From: Corythucha ciliata
Lineage: Eukaryota; Arthropoda; Insecta; Hemiptera; Tingidae
Assembly: GCA_038030265.1 (NCBI GenBank)
Contig: CM075941.1
Coordinates: 1-64,000 of the forward strand
Direction: 5' to 3'
Length of the DNA stretch: 64,000 nt
Shown one piece after another: positions 31,804-41,378 of this stretch (within the stretch, counting starts at the first letter, position 1; each line of letters starts with the position of its first letter). The notes under the pieces were generated by a model, which was not told where the DNA came from, searched no databases, and worked only from the letters and a program-made list of their open reading frames with translations. The position numbers and the translations under genes were made by a program.

Positions 31804-34672
31804 CATGAGCTAGACCATTTTTTAAAAACTCATGTCAATCGACATTCTATTGGCTACTGAAACTAAATTAGCTCCTCACACTAATTTTAGTATTGCGGGT
31901 TATTCAATTTATAGAGCAGACCATCCCAGTGGCAGGAGGAAAGGAGGGTCTGCCATTTTCATTCGGACACCGATAAGTCACAATCCCCTTCCACCGATCG
32001 AGGAAGAGGAAATTCAGATAGCTCGAGTGAGCATCAAATTAAACACGAGTTACTATCAAGTTTGCTCTTATTACTCCGCTCCTGTGTACCGATTACTACC
32101 AGTTCATTACTGGGGGGTTTTTCATGAGCTTGGAAGTTCGTTCTTGCTCGGCGGCGATTTCAACGCAAAGCATCCTAGATGGGGCTCAAATGTGACAAAT
32201 CCACGAGGACGGATTCTATCTGATATAGGATTTCAACACAATTTGCAATTTATATATCCCATAAGTCCCACTCACCAGCCGGCACAAGGGCAAGTTCCCG
32301 ACGTTCTGGATATATTCATTTGCAAAAATATGACCAATTTATGTTCAAACGCCTCCGTAATACATGAGTTGAGTTCCGACCATTACCCGGTGATGATGAC
32401 TATCAATGCTCATCATGATAGACGCCAATCATATACAGGACTGATAAAACTGCCATTCGACTGGGAGAAACACAAGTCCACTCTAGAAGAGCTAATAAAT
32501 CCAAATATACCCCTGAAAACAACAGACCTTGATAAAGCTGTAAGCTACCTAACCCGTTCAGTACAACAAGCTGCAACAATCGCTCACCAGCCGCGACAAA
32601 ATTCATCTTCCACACCAAAACACAAAATTCATGGCCATCTCATATCACCCAGCTACATTCTGTAAAGAAACGCTGTAGAGATTTATGGGAGCGAACTAAA
32701 TACCAGCCTCACAAAACAGCATATAACAGAGCTACAGAAGACCTCAAGAAAGCTCTAAGAGAACATAGAGAACGAAATGTTCACTCCGAACTTGAACAAT
32801 TGAGCAGCGAGGACGGGTCCTTATGGAGGAAGACTAAGGCGTTGACCAAAAGAAGAGAGAATATACCCCCACTCAAAATTAATAACAGCTGGTTACCTGA
32901 ACAAAAAGTAGAAGCTTTTGCGAACAGCTTGTTCAGCCAATTCTCCCCTCATCCTCAACGCGATGCAGCCTTTTGCCAGTCAGTTGAAGATGGTTTGAAC
33001 GAACCTCTCCAATTGTCACCTCTTCCTCCTCTCTTCAAGCCCTCGCAAGTTCGAGACGCCATCTCCCGATCTCCTACGAAGAAAGCACCAGGAGAAGACC
33101 AAATAGTCCAGCCACTTCTAAAAGCACTCCCCAGGAAAGCACTTGTTCTACTCACCCAAATTTACAATGCCATCATCCGACTAGCTCATTTTCCATCAAG
33201 CTGGAAACATGCAATGATCATAATGATCCCTAAACCCGGCAAGAATCATCGCAGTATTGATGGATATAGACCCATTAGCTTACTATCGCTCTTCTCCAAA
33301 GTGTTCGAAAGGTTGCTGCTGCCAAGAATGCTTCAATTTCTCGAACCCTTACTGCCTCCCACACAGTTTGGATTTCGTTCCAGCCTCTCATGTCCTCAAC
33401 AGCTCCATCGAGTAGTGGATACCATACTAAAAACGTATGAAGAAAAGCAGGTTTGCATGGGTCTATACATCGACAACGAGAAGGCCTTTGATAAGGTTTG
33501 GCATAGTGGGTTGCTTTTTAAAATAAAACCCCATCTTCCAGACACCTACTATCGGATTATTCAGTCCTATTTATCAGGGAGATCCTACGCAGTTACCTAT
33601 GGAGGAGTCAAATCACAGTCCCATATTATTAATGCTGGAGTGCCGCAAGGAAGTGTGGTGGCTCAATTTTTGTATCTTATTTATGCGCATGACTTCCCCA
33701 GCGACCCAGCTGTCATCACTGCCATGTTTGCCGACGATGTCGCTGTCCTAGCCAAGAGTGATTCCTGCGAACAGTCAAGCCGAACACTGCAAGAGCACAT
33801 CCGTCTGATCGAAGACTGGGCAAACCACTGGCGAGTAAAGGTCAATCCCTCTAAGTCCACTCTTGTCAAGTTCACGTACCGAAGAAAATTGACTCACCAT
33901 CAAATCGTGATGAACGGAACTGACGTACCCGAGTCAGACCATGTTCGATATCTGGGGCTAATTCTTGACAAGAGACTAACTTGGCACGAGCATATAACCT
34001 CCGTCATTAAGAAAGCTCGAACGAGGATGCACATTCTTATGCCGTTACTCACCAGCTCAGCTCTAGCCCTTTCCACCAAGCGTCTGATGTATTTAGCTCT
34101 CATAGGGCCAATTTGGCAATATGGATGTCAAATATGGGGATCTGCATCAGGCAGTCAAATAAAAAAGATACAAACCCTTCAGACTAGAATCCTCAGGATA
34201 ATCACCAAAGCACCATGGTACGTTCGGAATTCCACTCTTCACTCTGATATGGATATACCACTGGTAGTCCAGGTACTCAAGGAAACCAGCCGTCGATACT
34301 TTGACTCACTCCAATCCCACCACAATACGGAACTCCAGCAATTATTGGAAAACCAACCACCAGCTCGAGACCAAAGAAGACTCAAAAGAAAACGAACAGT
34401 TGACATAAACAGCTGAAACTTCTGTGATTTGTGACATTAAGCCTGTGATAAACTAACTGTTATAACTGCCCCATTATTTATATTTATTGTTGAACATTAT
34501 TATCATTCACTCCTTTCTTTTGTGAAGTATATCAGCACTTGTTCCTATTAATAAGAGGCGTATCAGTGGATACATACCTCTTCACACGTTACATGTGAAT
34601 TATAATTGCATGTTCTACTAAGAATATTGTTAGCAAAACTGAAATGTACACAGTACGAATAAAGTTATCATT

Positions 34673-34707
<35 letters not shown>

Positions 34708-34710
<3 letters not shown>

Positions 34711-35676
34711 GTGGCCATCAATTGGGCCCGCATACTCGATTTGGACACGGTAAAAGTTCTCTTGTGGGTCTTCCCAGTGGTGTAGAGGGGCCTTCGCTGG
34801 ATTTTTTTCTTACGAGAGCGCAGTTAGCACCCGAATTGACATGTTTCTGTATGTCCTAGTCAATGCCTTTCCAATAGCTATACTTACTGGCCAACTGCTT
34901 CATTGTGACTACTCCGATGTTTCTATTGTGGAGTTCCTGAAGGATCGCTGGTCTCAGCTTTTCGGGAATAACAGCTCGGTTAAACCTGAAAATTAAACCA
35001 TCTTGAAGCGAGTAGTCTGAGTCCCTGTTCTTTCCTGTTAACGAGTCATTTTTCAAACGGGACAACTCTGCATCTGCTCCTGTTTCGTTCTTCAGGGATT
35101 AAAAACTGAGTGAAGCAGCAGTAATTTGACTGACAACCTGGTCGTTTAAAACCTGCAATTCCAAGTCCGCAGCCATATCGGAAGTGAAGACGTTTGTTTT
35201 CGTTGTAGATAGAGTGAGGAACTCCACATTCGCACGATCGTCGCTTTTGTGATGTTGAATTTTGTAATCGAAATTTTGGAGAAACGTCGCATAACCGAGA
35301 AGTCTCGTACTGGTATAGTTGGAAGTTTTGAATTTTCATTGAAAATTCTGGTCAAGGCTGAGTTATCCGTAATAAGTGTAAAATGATCTGCCGTAAACGT
35401 AATTGACAAATTTGTTAACCGAGAGTACTATGGCCACAGCTTCACGATCAAACTGGCTATAATTCATTTCTGCGCGTCGGTCAAAGAACGCGACGCATAA
35501 GCAATAGCTTTCTCTGTACCGTCAACGAAGTGGGACAGAATTCCAGCAACGCCTATCGAACTCGCATCTCAAGCTAGAATCAGAGGCAAAGAAGGATCGA
35601 ATTAAATCAGAACTGTCTCGCTTGAAATCTCATGTTTCAGGTGTTCGAAAGCGGATTGGCAAGCGTTTATCCATGT
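34708..35676 (-). pseudogene. Decayed Gypsy-type pol, RNase H and integrase N-terminal half
   Basis: Reading leftward from the gap: end of RT (INACQSAFEHLKHEI), RNase H (DPSLPLIL, DASSIGVAGIL, YASRSLTDAQK, LITDNSALTRIF), and the integrase zinc-binding region (LQELHNRNIGVVTMKQLASKYSYWKGID, then CALVRKK). It reaches the start of the catalytic core at the Jockey junction (IEYAGPIDGHY) and continues at 28123. Several in-frame stops (for example after GID) and frameshifts are present. The RT palm and everything upstream fall in the run of N. Confidence 0.8.
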
Positions 35677-36176
35677 NNNNNNNNNNNNNNNNNNNNNNNN
35701 NNNNNNNNNNNNNNNNNNNNNNNNNNNNNNNNNNNNNNNNNNNNNNNNNNNNNNNNNNNNNNNNNNNNNNNNNNNNNNNNNNNNNNNNNNNNNNNNNNNN
35801 NNNNNNNNNNNNNNNNNNNNNNNNNNNNNNNNNNNNNNNNNNNNNNNNNNNNNNNNNNNNNNNNNNNNNNNNNNNNNNNNNNNNNNNNNNNNNNNNNNNN
35901 NNNNNNNNNNNNNNNNNNNNNNNNNNNNNNNNNNNNNNNNNNNNNNNNNNNNNNNNNNNNNNNNNNNNNNNNNNNNNNNNNNNNNNNNNNNNNNNNNNNN
36001 NNNNNNNNNNNNNNNNNNNNNNNNNNNNNNNNNNNNNNNNNNNNNNNNNNNNNNNNNNNNNNNNNNNNNNNNNNNNNNNNNNNNNNNNNNNNNNNNNNNN
36101 NNNNNNNNNNNNNNNNNNNNNNNNNNNNNNNNNNNNNNNNNNNNNNNNNNNNNNNNNNNNNNNNNNNNNNNNNNNN
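35677..36176. other. Assembly gap, 500 N
   Basis: Exactly 500 ambiguous bases, so a placeholder for a scaffold join of unknown true length. Open frames drawn through it are meaningless. The missing sequence should include the RT part of the minus-strand Gypsy pol. Confidence 0.98.
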
Positions 36177-36473
36177 CAAAAAAGGCCCCAGCACACTATA
36201 AGGCCCAACCAATTGAGGAAGTTTCGTAGGTCAGAACTTATTCATAAATTTATTTTTTAATGTTTATTTATGCTAAAATAGAGCATAAATCGTGATCCGA
36301 TCGTAAAATAATCAAACAGTTAATAAATACGCGATTTTTGAAGTGATAGGTCATTTCAAACACGCCAGCTAGCATGTTTGCATCCTAGGCGCTTTCCGAA
36401 AAAAAGTCACCTGTAATGTAGCTGTCAAAGAGCGGTTTGTTGTGTTTCTTTGCCTTATTTTCTACTAGAGCTC

Positions 36474-37720
36474 CAAGGTAAATAGACTAAAGAGGTATGC
36501 TCTTAATTTTCAACCAATTATTATTGTTGGTGCCATGACGTCATGGGATGACAAATTTTTAAAAAATTAACAGGTGGGACTTTTTCCAATAAAACAAAAT
36601 TATCTACATTTCGGGGGCCACTTTTTAAATTGGGAGAACTACGCATTATTGCCTGCAGAACAATGTTCCTGTGAAAAAAGTGATTGCAGGGCCCCTAAGC
36701 GTAATGGTTGGAGCAAAGAAAACTGCTGCAGGTGCAGGGTATCTCAGTTGTGAAACGTTTAGAAATTCTTTTAAGATAGAGCTAAGTTCAGCAATTTTCT
36801 CGTAAAACAATGAGTTTTCGTGACACTCATCAGTCACCATTCCAATTAACAATAATATAAGCACCCCGAAACACTTGGCTTCGTATTAAGGGTTCTCGGT
36901 GGTGTTTGTACAACAAACCGCACATCGACCAATACGCTCGTATGGTGAGGGTGTGAATCGCCCTACTCCACCCTGAGTATGCGGCCAGGGGCCTTAGTAT
37001 GAACGGTCGGGGAAAAAGCCGCATGCGGGATCCAAGGACGCCGAATAAGAAATAACAATATCCCGCCAAAGCAATCACGTCTAGCGGCATTTTCGCACGA
37101 GTTGGTACTAAGGCCCCAGATGAGGCAAACAAATTCCTCGATATCGACAGTGATTGAATTCGGCTAGGTTCGAGGCCGAGATTCTGGTCGAAGGTCACCA
37201 TTAATACTAAAATACTATAATACTAAATTACTTCTATTTTTATACATGACAGGGAACACTTAAACTTCAGCTTTATTGTCCAACCTATTTGAGAAATGCT
37301 CGTGAGCGCGATTGTCCAGTGCAGCAGGAAAGCCCTTCCTTCCCCCCTCATGAAGTTTACTGGGCGTTTCTCACTGATTCACATAATAAACTCAGCCGTC
37401 ACTGCGCCGAGTGCTGTCTGTACTGAATACACGGTGCTTCACGTGGTACATGTCAATTAACTTGGGCCTTAAAACGGTGCATAAGGTCTAAGGAACAACT
37501 CTGCCAAATTATATCGCTTTTAAAAAAAATTCCAGGCATTTATTTTGGCTTTTCATTTATTTTTTGCTTCATCTAAAAAGAAATTCCAAGGGAGGAACCG
37601 TGGAAGGGGAAGCTTCATATGTGAAGTTTGGTCCCTCATTATTTTTTTTACTCCCGTGACGTCAATTTTGACAAAAATTTCCTTAGTTACGAGCATACCT
37701 CTGTAAGTCTATTTACCTTG
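36474..37720 (-). mobile_element. 1.24-kb TIR element with 9-bp duplication (copy 2, inverted)
   Basis: Ends CAAGGTAAATAGACTAAAG and, on the opposite strand, CAAGGTAAATAGACTTACAG, flanked by the exact 9-bp duplication CTAGAGCTC (36465-36473 and 37721-37729). It is nearly identical to 29409-30646 over its whole length, in the opposite orientation, including the nested GGGGCCTTAGTA MITE. No transposase. Confidence 0.9.
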
Positions 37721-37729
37721 CTAGAGCTC

Positions 37730-38010
37730 TCCAATAATAAAATAGTGGAGGATAAACAGATGAGCTATTTAGAGGCATGAAAAGGACAGAGAATACAACG
37801 ACGATTACGTTGCGGAAAATGTTCTTTTTGGCGGGATTTCAAATATGCCAACATTTGTTGAGAAATAAAAAAATATTTCTGAAGGGTTTACAATTTTTTT
37901 ATCCTTATTTACGTGGAAGGATTGATGCGCCTAATCGAAAACAAATATTTTTGGAAAATGTGAAAATTCCTCAATACAGTAGAACCTTCAACGACAGCAA
38001 CGTCTCAAGC
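37730..38010. other. Unassigned sequence before the minisatellite
   Basis: About 280 bp of AT-rich sequence with no recognised feature. The plus-strand frame beginning at 37777 runs from here into the satellite and is not a credible gene. Confidence 0.4.
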
Positions 38011-39560
38011 ACAATAAAGGCCCAACCACAGCAAAGATCCAACCACAGCAAAGGTCCAACCACTACAAAGGTCCAACCGCAGCAAAGGGCCAACCACAGC
38101 AAAGATCCAACCACAGCGAAGGTCCAACCACAGCTAAGGTCTAACCACTACAAAGGTCCAACTACAGCAAAGGTCCAACTACAGCAAAGGTCCAACCACA
38201 GCAATGGTCCAACCACAGCAAAGGTCCAACCACAGCAAAGTTCCAACTACAGCAAAGGTCCAACCACAGCAAAGGTCCGACCACAGCAAAGGTCCAAGTA
38301 CAGCTAAGATCCAACCACTGCAAAGGGCCAACCACAGCAAAGGTCCAACCACAGCAAAGGTCCAACCACAGCAAAGGTCCAACCACAGCAGAGGTCCAAC
38401 GACAGCAAAGGTCCCACCACTGCAAAGGGCCAACCACAGCAAAGGTCCGACCACATCAAAGGTCCAAGCACTATAATGGGCCAACCACAGCAAATGTCCA
38501 ACCACTACAAAGGTCCAACCATAGCCAAGCTCAAAGCACAGCAAAGGTCCAGCATCTCCAAACGTCCAACCACAGCAAAGGTCCAAGAACTACAAAGGGC
38601 CAACCCCTACAAAGGTCCAACCATAGCCAAGCTCAAAACACAGCAAAGGTCCAGTTACTCCAAACGTCCAACCACAGCAAAGGTCCAACCACAGCAAAGG
38701 TCCAACCACAGCAAAGGTCCAACCACCACAAGGGGCCAACCACTGCAAAGGTCCAACCACTACAAAGGTCCAACCACAGCAAAGGTCCAACCACAGCAGA
38801 GGTCCAACGACAGCAAAGGTCCCACCACTGCAAAGGGCCAACCACAGCAAAGGTCCGACCACATCAAAGGTCCAAGCACTATAATGGGCCAACCATAGCC
38901 AAGCTCAAAGCACAGCAAAGGTCCAGCTACTCCAAACGTCCAATCACAGCAAAGGTCCAACCACAGCAAAGGTCCAACCACAGCAAAGGGCCAACCACAG
39001 CAAAGGTCCAACCACAGCAAAGGTCCAACCACAGCAAAGGTCCAACCACAGCAAAGGTCCAACCACTACAAAGGTCCAACCATAGCCAAGCTCAAAGCAC
39101 AGCAAAGGTCCAGCATCTCCAAACGTCCAACCACAGCAAAGGTCCAAGAACTACAAAGGGCCAACCACAGCAAAGGTCCAACCACAGCAAAGGTCCAACC
39201 ACTACAAAGGTCCAACCATAGCCAAGCTCAAAACACAGCAAAGGTCCAGCTACTCCAAACGTCCAACCACAGCAAAGGTCCAACCACAGCAAAGGTCCAA
39301 CCACAGCAAAGGTCCAACCACAGCAAAAGTCCAATCACAGCAAAGGTCCAACCACCACAAGGGGCCAACCACTGCAAAGGTCCAACCACTACAAAGGTCC
39401 AACAATAGCCAAGCTCAAAGCACAGCAAAGGTCCAGCTACTCCAAACGTCCAATCACAGCAAAGGTCCAACCACAGCAAAGGGCCAACCACAGCAAAGGT
39501 CCAACCACAGCAAAGGGCCAACCACAGCATAGGTCCAACCACTGTAAATCTCCAACCACA
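38011..39560. repeat. 17-bp minisatellite array
   Basis: About 1.55 kb of head-to-tail AACCACAGCAAAGGTCC (17 bp). Variants include AACCACTACAAAGGTCC and AACCATAGCCAAGCTCA followed by AAGCACAGCAAAGGTCC. The variant blocks recur together (for example near 38510, 38620, 38890, 39070, 39210 and 39400), showing higher-order repeat structure. Because 17 is not a multiple of 3, all frames of each strand tend to be open, giving long ORFs of 51-bp peptide period that should not be called genes. Confidence 0.95.
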
Positions 39561-39595
39561 GTTACGCTCCCAGCAAATATTTCCCTTTGTTTCTT

Positions 39596-39892
39596 TTTTT
39601 TTTTTTTTTTTGTCAGGGGCGCCGGGCTTTGAACCCGGCAGGCGCCTAGGCCTCACTTGGGCTCCTACGCCATACCCAGATCTAACTGTGCACTTCACAC
39701 TCGTACTACGCGGGCGTTTCGGTCGGTGCGCGGTTTGTTGAACGCACATCGCCGGGAACGCCCACACGAAGTCGGGTGTGCCGTGTCACAGCTCGCCGCA
39801 GCCTTATAGTGTAATGGGCAATGGCTGGATTCGAACCCAGGCCCGCTGGGTTGTGAAGCGAGCATTGTATCCATTGCACCATCGAGGCGCGC
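39596..39892 (-). mobile_element. Dimeric tRNA-related SINE
   Basis: Flanked by the 13-bp duplication CCCTTTGTTTCTT (39583-39595 and 39893-39905), with a poly(A) tail on the minus strand (poly(T) at the left edge). Read on the minus strand, the 5' part has an A box (TGGTGCAATGG) and a perfect B box (GGTTCGAATCC). The 3' part has a second pair (TGGCGTAGGAGCC and GGTTCAAAGCC), so two tRNA-like units are joined by about 140 bp. The cloverleaf stems are degenerate, so neither is a functional tRNA gene. Pol III transcription is inferred from the boxes. Confidence 0.8.
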
Positions 39893-39905
39893 CCCTTTGT
39901 TTCTT

Positions 39906-40203
39906 ACTTTTTTTGATTTTTGAAATCCGGGCCGGGGGTTAAAGGACTCAGTGCCCCCCCCCCCTATCTCGACAGGCCTGCCGACTGCATTTTTCAATTA
40001 TCGAGTATGGACTGAGAGACTCAGGGGCAGCATAAAGAAACAAAAAATGCGACGTTCCTTAAGTTTCCTATAATTTGTATGGTTGGTCTCAAATCTAAGG
40101 TCATGGGGACAAGTTCACCCCCCCCCCCCCCGGTAATCGCTTGCGCCCCCCCCCCCCCAGGTTGAGAATCACTGACTCAGGGGAGCGGAATGGTGAGACG
40201 TAC
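39906..40203. other. Intron or downstream sequence with poly(C) runs
   Basis: Contains long C runs at about 39954-39963, 40118-40132 and 40146-40159. No further exon of the BTB gene is recognisable here. This is the likely start of a long intron leading to exons outside the visible sequence. Confidence 0.4.
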
Positions 40204-41378
40204 CTGACAAGAGCGGTATAAAGTTTAGTTTCATTTATGTGTAGAGTGTCCCGGCTGAAAACAGCGATGACTGTTTCAAGGTCAACGTCTGTGAATCCGT
40301 CGGCTGAAATAGCCTCAGCCGTACAGTTGTCGATTGTGTCAAGGCACAGAGACGCCAATTGGGGTTCATCGAAGAGCCGCGCTTGTGTTAAAAGTAAGAA
40401 CGCGTTGTCCGGACGTAGATTGGTCTAAAAAAAAGAAGAAAAAAAAAGTGGAAATTATCAAGAAGTACGAAAGACTGTGGTTCTGATGTGAACAAACCTT
40501 GAGAAAATCAACACAGTGCCGTTCAAGGGCCGGCACGGCGTACTTTTTAGCGGTATAAAGCGTAGTCATCACAGTTTCAGGTCCAATTTGAACTTCATCC
40601 GAATACAAATACCTAGAAATTATTTTTGTTACTTTTGGTGATATTCATCTACTAGTAAACGTTCGTGTCTTACTTGAGAAGAGCTAAAAATGCTGAGGGC
40701 TCAACGTCTGGAACTTCGACTTCCGGAGCTGAAGTGGCCAGAGTACCGTTGAACATCGCGTCAAAAACAGCCGAACCCGAAGTCAAAATGAGTTTGTGCG
40801 CTGGTATGCGCTGACGAGTCGGCGGTCGGCCCACCAGAAAATGAACATCGCTCAGAATTTCATTGTTGAACAGAAAGGAGAACCTGAGGGAACAGAATTT
40901 TAGAAAATTGAGTCACATCGTCGTACCAAGTGGAAATTAAACCTTTCTTTTAAAGACGATTTGCCAGCCTGCCAGTTGAAAACTGGAGCGCCGGGCTGAG
41001 TCGTGGGCGAGCGTCGATTATTTTGAGGGGGAGGCGTTTCACAGGAGCTTGCAATTGCGGACCCCTCGAGACCCGAGTCTTCGGAATCAGACGAGGGAGA
41101 CGAGCCTGATTCGTACGAGCGACCTGTGCATTATAGCGTAAGCGAGCCGTACCGCAATTGGGTGAGGGTGGGTGGGTCGAGGTCAATAAATCAATCAATC
41201 AATCAATACCTGGAAGCATGTTTTGGGGTAAATTGGCCACAGGGCGACTCATGGCGGCTGAATTGTCGTCGTCGCCACGATTTTCAATACTCTCGCGAGA
41301 TCTTAGGACGAGTTCACGGGCAGCGAGTTCACGGGTGGCAGCTCTCACGGCGGCTCTTGTCAAGTTCGCCTCAGCCAT
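40204..41378 (-). CDS. BTBD2-like: BTB-BACK protein of the BTBD1/BTBD2 type, first five exons
   Basis: Exons on the minus strand are 41378-41210 (start ATG), 41123-40942, 40883-40674, 40612-40498 and 40424-40204. They are joined by GT-AG introns of 86, 58, 61 and 73 nt with matching phases. The N-terminus is Ser/Pro-rich. The BTB domain (exons 3-4) shows [48 protein letters not shown] and [20 protein letters not shown], very close to vertebrate BTBD1/2. The BACK domain begins in exon 5 ([40 protein letters not shown]). The rest of BACK and the C-terminal PHR domain are not visible to the left, where satellite, SINE and a gap lie. Family members serve as cullin-3 adaptor candidates; I infer a similar role. 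Confidence 0.9.

Larger units (their letters stand above)
29376..34416 (+). pseudogene. Jockey-type ORF2 (endonuclease-RT), interrupted
   Basis: The ORF2 start (IVTWNC near 29389-29406) is cut by two DNA elements and resumes at 31804. The endonuclease (31832-32665) shows LLATETKL, GGDFNAKHPRWGS and LSSDHYPV. One frameshift near 32640 separates it from the RT frame (about 32645-34416). That frame has GYRPISLLSLFSKVFE, DNEKAFDKVWHSGLL, AGVPQGSVVAQF, the catalytic MFADDVAVLAK, thumb and the C-terminal RRLKRKR. A stop codon and a one-base shift also occur beside the second insertion. With the insertions it is dead; without them it would be only lightly damaged. The function in the family is nicking the target and reverse transcribing the element RNA from the nick. 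Confidence 0.85.
28136..34707 (+). mobile_element. Jockey-type non-LTR retrotransposon with two nested insertions
   Basis: Flanked by the 12-bp duplication GTAGTGGCCATC (28124-28135 and 34708-34719), it ends in about 31 A residues after an AATAAAG signal. ORF1 is 28224-29360 and ORF2 follows. Two DNA elements (29409-30646 and 30684-31803) split the start of ORF2. It has inserted in the minus-strand Gypsy pol. Apart from these insertions and a few frame errors the element looks full-length. Confidence 0.9.

Noticed and set aside
35622..36260. ORFs of about 180-212 codons through the N run
   Set aside because: Ambiguous bases only; no sequence supports them.
29922..37201. 123-codon frame conserved in both 1.24-kb copies
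   Set aside because: The copies are nearly identical, so conservation is uninformative; the frame crosses a nested MITE and has no known domain.
38011..39560. CRISPR-like array
   Set aside because: Repeats are contiguous without unique spacers, and the genome is eukaryotic.
37777..39767. Many long ORFs on both strands
   Set aside because: They arise from a stop-free 17-bp repeat read in all frames; the predicted peptides are pure repeat.
39815..39892. Functional tRNA gene (anticodon region TTCACAA)
   Set aside because: The B box is perfect but the anticodon and T stems do not pair properly, and it is the head of a SINE with duplications and a poly(A) tail.
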